Assembly (NCBI GenBank): GCA_041494805.1
Contig: JBGQBN010000087.1
Location: forward strand, 1-10,222
DNA from: JBGQBN01 sp041494805
GTDB lineage: Bacteria; Acidobacteriota; Terriglobia; Terriglobales; Acidobacteriaceae
Direction: 5' to 3'
Length of the DNA stretch: 10,222 nucleotides
Shown: piece by piece, positions 1-5,467 of the stretch
Layout: each line of letters begins with the position of its first letter
Position numbering within the stretch: the stretch's first letter is position 1
Notes under the pieces: generated by a model
What the model was told of the DNA's origin: nothing
Seen by the model: the letters and a program-made list of their open reading frames with translations, nothing else
Database searches by the model: none
Made by a program: the position numbers and the translations under genes

Positions 1-694
1 CGTCCGGAGGAGGAACCACACCGCCCAAGCCGTCGTCGAACTGATCGAAACGCGGCCCGATTTGACCCGCTGTGCCGGTGAAGCCTGCGACTTCCACCAA
101 CTCGGTGGGCGGAATGTGGACTTGTGCCACCAGCAAGTGCTTGACGATCGGATCACTCGGAGGGAAACGGGTCTTCCCTTAGGGCAGGGGGAATTGAAAA
201 CCCTGCGAGTTGTCGAACGGGTCACCGGAAAGCGACAGGAATCGACCGTTCCACATGAGTTTGGGGTAAAAGGCTGTATTGACCACTGAAGGAGTACGAC
301 GCTGGTTGCGGGGCCCGGTGCGATTCCGGCCAGCAATCAGGTTGTTCTGAACACCAATCGCAATCGACTGCGTATCTCCAAAGCCGGAACTGGGGGAGTG
401 GCAACCGGCGCAGGTATTGTCATCATGTAGGCCGCCCGCCACGTCAAAAAACAGCAAACGGCCCAGGTCCGCCAGCTGCGGGTTCAGCTTTCTGTGGAGA
501 CGCGTTTCAAGGCTGGATTCGACCCGTCCCGTGAACCCCGACTGATGGAGGATCTTCTGAAGTTTCTGGTCGAGGAGCCCGTCGACGCTGCTGTTCTGAC
601 CAAGTGCTGGCAGGCTGACGAAAGTGAGGCAAATGGACAGCAGAGCGCCAAGGCCACAAGCCCAGCGGTGTAGAGAGTGAGTATTGCGCTGCAT
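1..694 (-). pseudogene. Di-haem cytochrome c peroxidase (MauG/CcpA-like), 5' part, interrupted by an in-frame TAA
   Basis: The minus-strand frame starts at ATG 694-692, with GGAGG at 707-703 eight bases upstream. Residues 1-32 look like a Sec signal peptide (ending LPALGQ), so the product would be periplasmic. A c-type haem motif CAGCH lies at residues 95-99 in a context typical of di-haem cytochrome c peroxidases (LGRLLFFD, then TPSVVNTAFY and MWNGR). These enzymes reduce H2O2 with electrons from c-type cytochromes, or modify protein residues in the MauG branch. After residue 171 a TAA (complement of 179-181) ends the frame. The same frame then stays open for the remaining 59 codons to the window edge and reads as family sequence (TRFPPSDPIVKHLLVAQVHI, PPTELVEVAGFTG, GPRFDQFDDG). 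A single substitution of a sense codon, for example GAA or GAG, explains this. The second haem motif would lie beyond the window. A sequencing error or a very recent nonsense mutation are both possible. Confidence 0.85.
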
Positions 695-740
695 TATCGA
701 GTCCTCCAGGTTTTTGATTCAGAAAAGAGCCAGTACTTCG

Positions 741-769
741 CTTTGTTGGTGATCGTGAGTTTCTGTCAA
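741..769 (-). promoter_or_regulatory. Possible sigma70-type promoter of the peroxidase gene (weak)
   Basis: The minus strand reads TTGACA at 769-764, a perfect -35 hexamer, about 70 bases upstream of the peroxidase start. The hexamer 17 bases downstream (ACAAAG, 746-741) is a poor -10, so only the -35 is convincing. Confidence 0.22.
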
Positions 770-854
770 ACAGGGGAGGATTGCGCCCGCGCCCCCGAAG
801 ACGCGTACAGGCGAGGTGGGTAAAAACATTTTCCGACCTTACGAACAAAATTGT

Positions 855-870
855 TGTGATTGCTATCACG
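855..870. promoter_or_regulatory. CRP/FNR-like palindrome, TGTGATTGCTATCACG
   Basis: GTGAT (856-860), a four-base centre TGCT, then ATCAC (865-869) form a perfect 5-bp dyad that also fits TGTGA-N6-TCACg. It lies about 160 bp upstream of the peroxidase start and about 95 bp upstream of a possible -35 (769-764). Proteins of the CRP/FNR family bind such sites. The sequence shows the dyad; which regulator binds, and which gene it controls, is inference. Confidence 0.45.
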
Positions 871-970
871 GACTCGCGTGATGACCCCGGGGGCCGCGCT
901 TTTCGCTTCCACTGGGAGAGAGCCCGGAGACCCACCTCTGAGTTTCTAGACCCTCACCCAGTGGGAAAGC

Positions 971-989
971 CGGTAGGACGCACCTACCG
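971..989. other. Perfect 7-bp GC-rich hairpin
   Basis: CGGTAGG (971-977), loop ACGCA, CCTACCG (983-989). There is no T-run on either side, so it is not a standard intrinsic terminator. It may be the apex of a larger structure with the 909-964 inverted repeat. Confidence 0.5.
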
Positions 990-1048
990 CCGGTTGAGAC
1001 AATAGGCGCAGAGCCGCGGGAACACGGGGATTCGTTAACTCCCAGATG

Positions 1049-1219
1049 GTCGGCAACCCGGAAGTTAAGCACCTGCCCCGGCTCGAAAATCGTCTGCCAG
1101 GGCCCGATCAATTTGATTTAATTCAATCCTAAGCCGCTGAAAAACCTAGTTCAAGAATGCCGGGCGCCCAAGAGGAAAGTTGGAAAATCGTCTGCCCGTC
1201 CCGACCATTCTTCATTTTT
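1049..1219 (+). repeat. Flanking direct repeat, copy A (about 170 bp)
   Basis: This segment matches 9683-9849 almost end to end in the same orientation, with scattered substitutions and short indels. Near-identical blocks are CCGGAAGTTAAGCACCTGCC, CGAAAATCGTCTGCCAGGGC followed by CCGA, TCAATCCTAA, GAGGAAAGTT and CCGACCATTCTTCATTTTT. A weaker match (AACAcGGGgAT against AACAtGGGtAT) suggests the repeat may start about 28 bp further left, at 1021. Within the copy, CGAAAATCGTCTGCCAGGGC (from 1084) recurs in modified form at 1183-1204. The right end coincides with the point where recognisable serine-recombinase sequence stops. With copy B it brackets the metal-efflux operon. No terminal inverted repeats or transposase were recognised, so its type is unknown. 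Confidence 0.85.
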
Positions 1220-1614
1220 GCAGTCCGGCGAATGCGAAATTGTGCTTCCTGTACTTCGGCTGGTGACGGCCGGCAAAGGCGCCCTGCCCCGTATAGAAGG
1301 GGTTCTTGAGTATCGTTTCCAGATAGCTGCGATTGATTCGCACCCCGGTCTCTGCGAGCACCGCTCTCCGCAACGTCGTTAGGGAATGGTGCCGGTCGCA
1401 TACCACTTGAAGATCCGCCTGAGGACTGGGCCTTTCTGAAGGTGAATGTCTATCGAGCGAGTCACCGAGTTGTTCCGGTCGCCAAAGGGCGCCCGCCCCG
1501 GATAGAGGCCCTGCTCGGCCTTCTCGCGCATGCCCTTCTTGACTTCCTCTTTCAGGTTCTCCACGTAGTGCTTGGCAACCGCGACGTGGATGTCGTGCAT
1601 AGACTTGCACACGC
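1220..1614 (-). pseudogene. Degraded large serine recombinase fragment
   Basis: The minus strand encodes the middle part of a large serine (resolvase/invertase-type) recombinase. The first piece (about 1600-1390) reads VAVAKHYVENLKEEVKKGMR, then EKAEQGLYPGRAPFG.RNN and RRIFKWYATG, the typical segment after the catalytic domain. At about 1390 the frame breaks (a stop follows IP at 1379-1381). Homology resumes in another frame with LTTLRRAVLAETGVRINRSYL, ETILKNPFYTG. About 25 residues normally found after FYTG appear deleted, and the text jumps to PKYRKHNFAFAGL. The N-terminal catalytic domain with its serine, and the zinc-ribbon/coiled-coil C-terminus, are absent. It cannot encode an active recombinase. 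The break point abuts repeat A, which suggests it is the scar of a former mobile element. Confidence 0.85.
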
Positions 1615-1644
1615 GCTGTGAAAACCACGCCGGACATCCACGCG

Positions 1645-1664
1645 GCTGTGACCTCCGTCACAGC
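1645..1664. promoter_or_regulatory. Perfect CRP-type operator upstream of the copper-efflux operon
   Basis: GCTGTGAC-CTCC-GTCACAGC is an 8-bp perfect dyad and contains an exact TGTGA-N6-TCACA (1647-1662), the CRP consensus. Its centre (1654.5) lies 41.5 bp upstream of a start at 1696, the spacing of class II CRP-dependent promoters. It may instead bind an operon-specific regulator whose gene is outside the window. It does not resemble a CueR/MerR operator, because no -35/-10 pair with a 19-20 bp spacer surrounds it. Confidence 0.6.
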
Positions 1665-1684
1665 TCATGCAGGCACGGCCCCGG

Positions 1685-1696
1685 TAGTATCATTAA
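1685..1696 (+). promoter_or_regulatory. Candidate -10 box and start point of the operon
   Basis: TAGTAT at 1685-1690 matches four of six bases of TATAAT, including the key A and final T. No -35 is present 16-18 bases upstream; that position is occupied by the edge of the CRP-type dyad, as expected for an activator-dependent promoter. The inferred start near 1696 leaves only about five bases of leader before ATG 1701, so that message would be almost leaderless. Confidence 0.35.
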
Positions 1697-1700
1697 GAGC

Positions 1701-2087
1701 ATGACGTGGCGGTTCAAACTCGTTGCATCGGCGCTGGTAATGGTTGTACTAGCTATGCCAGTTTCGGCGGTGGCTTCGTGCTGGTTGCACATGGCAGCTG
1801 CTGAGGATTGCACACCCCATTGCCCGATGGTGAGCAGCGGGCGTGCGCCTTCACTGAGCGTTGAGCAAGCACCTGCGAGTGCCTCTTGCTGCCGAGTCTC
1901 TGCGGCCAGGCCGACCCCTGCTTCAGTGCCCCAAGCTCCAACTGGCAGCGGGGCTGGAGTGCCTCCCACGCTCAGTGCTTCGACACTCGATGTCCCCGTC
2001 GCACCGACCCAGGCGGAACCCGCTGATCCGGTCGCCCGAGCATCTTGTCCCTCCCTCCAATCCGTCTTCTGCACCTTCCTGATCTAG
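1701..2087 (+). CDS. Small exported Cys-rich protein, possible metal-binding lipoprotein
   Basis: This 128-residue protein is the first gene of the efflux operon and I do not recognise a named family. ATG 1701 is chosen because it gives a clean export signal: basic RFK, then a hydrophobic stretch at residues 6-23. The open frame extends further upstream, but that part overlaps the recombinase scar and the promoter. Residues 24-27 (VASC) fit a lipobox, so Cys27 could be lipidated; cleavage at VSA-VAS is the alternative. The mature part has Cys at 27, 37, 41, 63, 64, 116 and 124, plus His30, His40 and Met31 and Met43. It includes CTPHCPM and a CC pair, followed by a Pro/Ala/Ser/Thr-rich low-complexity linker (about 66-112). 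A periplasmic copper-binding or sensing role is inferred from the Cys/His/Met content and the operon position. The ribosome site (AAGAG, 1694-1698) is weak, so the start is less certain than the gene. Confidence 0.65.
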   Translation: MTWRFKLVASALVMVVLAMPVSAVASCWLHMAAAEDCTPHCPMVSSGRAPSLSVEQAPASASCCRVSAARPTPASVPQAPTGSGAGVPPTLSASTLDVPVAPTQAEPADPVARASCPSLQSVFCTFLI

Positions 2088-2112
2088 CCCTTTCCCTTCT
2101 TGCTGGCCATTT

Positions 2113-2130
2113 TCAGGCGTGATTGCCTGA
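2113..2130 (+). other. Small hairpin in the 91-bp gap between the first two operon genes
   Basis: TCAGGC-GTGATT-GCCTGA forms a 6-bp stem with a 6-base loop. No T-run follows, so it is not an obvious terminator. It may shape mRNA stability or translation of the outer-membrane gene, since this is the only sizeable gap within the operon. Confidence 0.3.
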
Positions 2131-2178
2131 GATCAAACCTGCATTTTCAGCGTCGTCTGAGCAAGAGAGAATATACCT

Positions 2179-3534
2179 ATGATCAGGAAAGTAGTCGCTT
2201 TGATCGCGTTCAGTTGTTTATGGCCGGGCCTGGGTGCCGCACAACGGGTGGACGTCCCGGTAACGGTCCAGGCGCTTGCGACCGGCACCCCCACACAGAC
2301 TGCAAGACCGTCACCTGTCGGCCTTGAAGACCTGGTTCGCGAGGCTCTGCAGAAGAATCCGGCGATCCAGAGTGCCATGCACACAGTCGAGGCGCAACGA
2401 CGACGTGTGCCGCAAGCGAAGGCGCTGCCCGACCCTATGGTTGGGATCGGTTGGGCTGGAAACATCACGCCTTTCAGCGTGCAATCGGGCGACCCTTCCA
2501 GCTATCGAGCCGTTACCGCCAGCCAGCAACTGCTTTACCCCGGCAAGCTGAAGCTACGCGGCGAGATCGCTTCGAAAGAAGCCGATGCCGCCTCTTCTGA
2601 CTACGAGGCGATTCGCCGGCGCATAACCACGGATGTAAAGGCGGCTTATTACGAATACTGGTTTTTTGACAAGGCGATTCAGACGACTTTGAAAGACAAG
2701 GATCTATTAACCAAGTTGTCCCAGATCGCCGAAGCCCGTTATCGGGTTGGCAAAGGTCTTCAGCAGGACGTTCTCAGATCACAAGTCGAGATTTCATTGC
2801 TACTGCAGCGGCTCACCGTACTCCAACAGCAACGAAATACTTCGCAAGCGCGCCTGAACACCCTGCTGGCGCGTAGCCCTGAAGCGCCACTCCCACCAGC
2901 CGACAATATCGAGAGGTCTCCTCTGAACTACTCGCTTGACGACTTGTACAGGCTCGCGCGGCAGAATGATCCCAGTCTTCACCGCGAGGAGCAGATGATT
3001 GAGCGCAACCAACTCGCAGTGAACTTGGCCCAGAAGGATTACTATCCCGACTTGAGCGTCGGATACATGTACCAGCAGCGTCCCATGATGCCTGACATGC
3101 ACGGAATGACATTCACTGTAAACATTCCCGTGTTCTACAAGAGCAAGCAGCGGGAGGCAGTCCGGCAGGCGACAGAGGAAAGACTTGCTGCCGAGGGCAG
3201 CCGCGCCAATCGGCAGAATGAGCTGAACTTCGAACTGAAGCAGCAATATCTGACGGCAAAGGCTTCGGATGAACTTCTGCGCTTGTTCTCTCAAGGCGTT
3301 ATACCGCAATCATCGTTGGCACTGGAGTCCTCGATGTCTTCCTACCAGGTTGGCACGGTGGATTTTCTCAGCGTCATAGGAAATTTCTCCACAGTTTTGA
3401 ATTACGAAATCGACTACTACCGCGAGCTGGCGAACTACCAATCTTCGTTAGCGCGCATGGAGAGCATGGTGGGCGTGGACCTGACTTCGACGGCCGCGCA
3501 ACCGGGTAACCAGCACCCGGCGGGAGGAGAGTAA
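2179..3534 (+). CDS. TolC/CusC-family outer-membrane efflux protein
   Basis: The 451-residue product has a signal peptide at residues 1-21 (ending GLGAA) and the two-repeat architecture of the outer membrane efflux protein family. The first repeat starts near residue 50 (LEDLVREALQKNPAIQSA) and carries the conserved region around QAKALPDPMVGIG and QQLLYPGKLKLRGEI. Long amphipathic coiled-coil helices follow (about 123-235), and a second repeat begins with LDDLYRLARQNDPSLHREEQ. Such proteins trimerise into an outer-membrane beta-barrel with a periplasmic alpha-barrel that docks on the adaptor and RND pump. Unlike many CusC/OprM proteins it shows no lipobox. A purine-rich AAGAGAG about eight bases upstream supports ATG 2179. 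The stop is four bases before the adaptor gene, so they are co-translated. The copper assignment rests on the pump gene, not on this sequence. Confidence 0.93.
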   Translation: MIRKVVALIAFSCLWPGLGAAQRVDVPVTVQALATGTPTQTARPSPVGLEDLVREALQKNPAIQSAMHTVEAQRRRVPQAKALPDPMVGIGWAGNITPFSVQSGDPSSYRAVTASQQLLYPGKLKLRGEIASKEADAASSDYEAIRRRITTDVKAAYYEYWFFDKAIQTTLKDKDLLTKLSQIAEARYRVGKGLQQDVLRSQVEISLLLQRLTVLQQQRNTSQARLNTLLARSPEAPLPPADNIERSPLNYSLDDLYRLARQNDPSLHREEQMIERNQLAVNLAQKDYYPDLSVGYMYQQRPMMPDMHGMTFTVNIPVFYKSKQREAVRQATEERLAAEGSRANRQNELNFELKQQYLTAKASDELLRLFSQGVIPQSSLALESSMSSYQVGTVDFLSVIGNFSTVLNYEIDYYRELANYQSSLARMESMVGVDLTSTAAQPGNQHPAGGE

Positions 3535-3538
3535 AGCA

Positions 3539-4966
3539 ATGCTTCGCAAAGTTCTGAGAGTCTTTGCAATCGTGGCCGCAATCGCATTAGCGGTTGGAGT
3601 CACTTTCAGCGGTAGGGTTTCAGCGATCTTCCAGCAACAACATTCCGACTCGCAGACGACCACTGCCGGCAATGAGCGCAAGGTCCTCTATTGGTATGAC
3701 GCCATGAACCCGCGGCACCATTACGACAAACCAGGAAAAGCGCCGGACGGAATGGACCTGGTGCCTCAATACGCGGAGGGCAACGCTTCTCAGAGTGCCA
3801 ATGCGACGAGCGCATCGGAGCCGAGCGGCGAACGGAAGATTCTTTTCTGGTATGACCCGATGCACCCGGCCTACAAGTCTGACAAACCCGGTATCGCGCC
3901 GGATTGTGGCATGCAGCTCGTCCCCAAGTACGCCGATGATGAGACGGCAAAGATGCCAGCCGGCACGGTCAAAATCGCACCGGACAAGCAACAACTGATC
4001 GGCGTAAGGACCGCGACAGTCGAACGGCAATCTCTAGTGCGAACCGTGCGCACAACTGGTCAGCTTACAAGCGATGAGACGAAGCTCGCGCATGTCCACG
4101 TGAAGGTCAACGGGTACATCGACAAGGGTTACGTCGATTACATCGGGCAACTCGTCAAAAAGGGCCAACCACTTTTCACGCTTTACAGCCCGGACCTTGT
4201 CGCCACCGAAGAGGAATACCTGATTGCGAAGCGCGGCGCGAAGGATCTGGGCAGCTCGCAATTCCCCGAAGTTGCGCAGGGATCCCAGTCGCTGCTGCGT
4301 TCCACCCGGGAACGGCTCAAACTGTGGGACATCAGCGAGGAACAAATCAAGAAGCTCGACGAGACCGGTGAGGTAACGAAGGCTTTGACTTTCTACTCGC
4401 CTGTCAGTGGCTTCGTGACCGACCGCAAGGCGTTTCCGCAAACCGCCGTTACCCCGGACATGGACCTGTATGTGATCAGCGATCTATCCACGATCTGGGT
4501 GAATGCAGACGTGTACCAGTACGAGGTGCCGTTTGTGAAGGTGGGCCAAACAGCGGACATGCAGCTGAGCTACTACGCCGGTAAGGCCTATAAAGGGAAA
4601 ATCACCTATATATACCCGACTGTCGATCCCATTTCCCGTACCGTGAAAGTACGCATCGAGTTTCCGAACCCGAATTTCGATTTGAAGCCGCAGATGTTCG
4701 CCAATGTGCAGTTGAAGATCGACTACGGCAAGCAGATCGTGGTACCGCAGGAAGCAGTCATGGATTCCGGGGACAAGCAGTATGTGTTTGTTGTCCATGA
4801 CGGCGGGATGTTCGAACCGCGTGTGATCCAGATGGGAGCGAAGCTCGAAGGCAACGTGGTGGTTCTGTCTGGCCTGAACGCCGGAGACACCATCGTGACC
4901 TCTGGGAACTTCCTGATTGATTCCGAGAGCCGTCTGAAGAGCGCCATGAGCGGAATGCAGCACTAA
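3539..4966 (+). CDS. cusB: CusB-like periplasmic adaptor with two tandem heavy-metal-binding domains
   Basis: This 475-residue membrane-fusion protein links the inner-membrane pump to the outer-membrane channel. Residues 5-24 form an N-terminal signal or anchor. Two heavy-metal-binding domains (HMBD, W/YDPMHP...DKPG...GM.LVP type) follow at about 48-79 and 99-132. The second has the full PDCGMQLVP motif with Cys123. The first reads PDGMDLVP and lacks the Cys. The adaptor body then runs with AP-K-QQLIGVRTA (about 146), a lipoyl/barrel-sandwich half (VHVKVNGYIDKGYVDYIGQL, about 184), a short alpha-hairpin rich in charged residues, the second lipoyl half (FYSPVSGFVTDRKAF) and beta-barrel/membrane-proximal domains. 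The C-terminus ends with SAMSGMQH, a Met/His tail. Full-size CusB-type adaptors are usually 400-500 residues. GGAGGAG lies just upstream, overlapping the previous stop region. HMBDs in such adaptors are thought to capture or sense Cu/Ag or Zn. Confidence 0.93.
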   Translation: MLRKVLRVFAIVAAIALAVGVTFSGRVSAIFQQQHSDSQTTTAGNERKVLYWYDAMNPRHHYDKPGKAPDGMDLVPQYAEGNASQSANATSASEPSGERKILFWYDPMHPAYKSDKPGIAPDCGMQLVPKYADDETAKMPAGTVKIAPDKQQLIGVRTATVERQSLVRTVRTTGQLTSDETKLAHVHVKVNGYIDKGYVDYIGQLVKKGQPLFTLYSPDLVATEEEYLIAKRGAKDLGSSQFPEVAQGSQSLLRSTRERLKLWDISEEQIKKLDETGEVTKALTFYSPVSGFVTDRKAFPQTAVTPDMDLYVISDLSTIWVNADVYQYEVPFVKVGQTADMQLSYYAGKAYKGKITYIYPTVDPISRTVKVRIEFPNPNFDLKPQMFANVQLKIDYGKQIVVPQEAVMDSGDKQYVFVVHDGGMFEPRVIQMGAKLEGNVVVLSGLNAGDTIVTSGNFLIDSESRLKSAMSGMQH

Positions 4967-4976
4967 GGAGACTCGT

Positions 4977-5465
4977 ATGGCAAAGAAAGCCTCGATTTAT
5001 TCAGCAATGGTCCTGATCGTGTTCGCGGGCCTGTTCGCGAGCGGCTACTTGCTGATGAACCGCCGCTCGCAGACGGAATGCGGATTCTGCCAACGTCACA
5101 TCAATCCGAAAGCACATGTCGTGGCTGAAGTCGGCGGCAGGCGGCGCAACGTCTGCTGTGCGCACTGTGCGGTGACGGAGGCACGACAGGAAAAGAAGCC
5201 TCTGCGGCTGATTGAAGTGACGGACTATCCCACGGGGAAGATGGTGAGCCCAGAAGGGGCGTGGTTTGTCGAAGATAGCCGCGTGATCGCCTGCGAACAC
5301 GACATGTCCAAAATGGATGAATCCAAGCACGCGGAACAGGTGACGTTCGATCGCTGCTCGCCCGGCACATTCGCGTTCAGCGACCGAAAAGCAGCAGAGA
5401 CGTTCGTGACCCAGAACGGTGGTGTCTTGCGGAGCCTACCTGAGGTGCTGGCGGAGGCCCAGTAG
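4977..5465 (+). CDS. NosL-like Cys-rich membrane-anchored protein, putative copper chaperone
   Basis: The 162-residue protein has one N-terminal membrane segment (about residues 8-26) and a periplasmic domain. It has a CGFC pair (35-38), a CCAHC cluster (60-64), Cys106 with HDM, and Cys127. The C-terminal part FDRCSPGTFAFSDRKAAETF and then NGG resembles the end of NosL, the outer-membrane Cu(I) chaperone for nitrous oxide reductase (D.C.P...F....A..F....GG). I call it NosL-like on this basis. The anchor is a plain transmembrane helix rather than a NosL lipobox, and there are more cysteines than NosL needs. AAGGAG overlaps the adaptor stop, and the gene ends two bases before the pump start (TAG 5463-5465, ATG 5468). 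Its position between adaptor and pump points to delivering Cu(I) to the export complex or keeping it reduced. An unrelated ferredoxin-like or YHS-type metal protein is an alternative. Confidence 0.72.
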   Translation: MAKKASIYSAMVLIVFAGLFASGYLLMNRRSQTECGFCQRHINPKAHVVAEVGGRRRNVCCAHCAVTEARQEKKPLRLIEVTDYPTGKMVSPEGAWFVEDSRVIACEHDMSKMDESKHAEQVTFDRCSPGTFAFSDRKAAETFVTQNGGVLRSLPEVLAEAQ

Positions 5466-5467
5466 CA

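Larger units (their letters stand above)
695..1048. other. Gene-free region between the peroxidase gene and repeat A, rich in hairpins
   Basis: I see no convincing gene in this stretch; the short open frames have no family character. It holds the peroxidase ribosome site, the possible -35, the CRP/FNR-like palindrome and several inverted repeats. CCACTGGG (909-916) pairs with CCCAGTGG (957-964). CGGTAGG (971-977) pairs with CCTACCG (983-989) around a five-base loop. AGCCCGGAGACCCACC at 921-936 resembles the B12 box of cobalamin riboswitches at 14 of 16 positions, but the other conserved parts of that riboswitch are not visible. A structured RNA, a transposon-derived fragment or chance pairing are all possible. 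Confidence 0.5.

Noticed and set aside
905..989. Cobalamin riboswitch, suggested by a CCACTGGG segment and a B12-box-like sequence at 921-936.
   Set aside because: The B12-box match misses two of its conserved 3' positions, the order of the other elements is wrong, and no B12-related gene follows on either strand.
1058..1070. CCGGAAGTTAAGC resembles a conserved stretch of 5S rRNA (CGGAAGTTAAGC), and is present in both repeat copies.
   Set aside because: Only about 12 bases match. The flanking 5S helices and the preceding CCCGAAC segment are absent, and the repeat is not 5S-like elsewhere.
866..1111. Minus-strand 81-codon open frame spanning the hairpin region and repeat A.
   Set aside because: It has no ribosome site, no family character and low-complexity composition; it looks like a chance frame in GC-rich DNA.
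1572..1700. Upstream extension of the first operon gene to ATG 1572 (171 residues).
   Set aside because: The extra residues overlap the antisense recombinase scar and the CRP-type site, and would bury the clear signal peptide that starts at 1701.
2113..2130. Intrinsic terminator inside the operon.
   Set aside because: The 6-bp stem is not followed by a T-run, and downstream genes have no other evident promoter.
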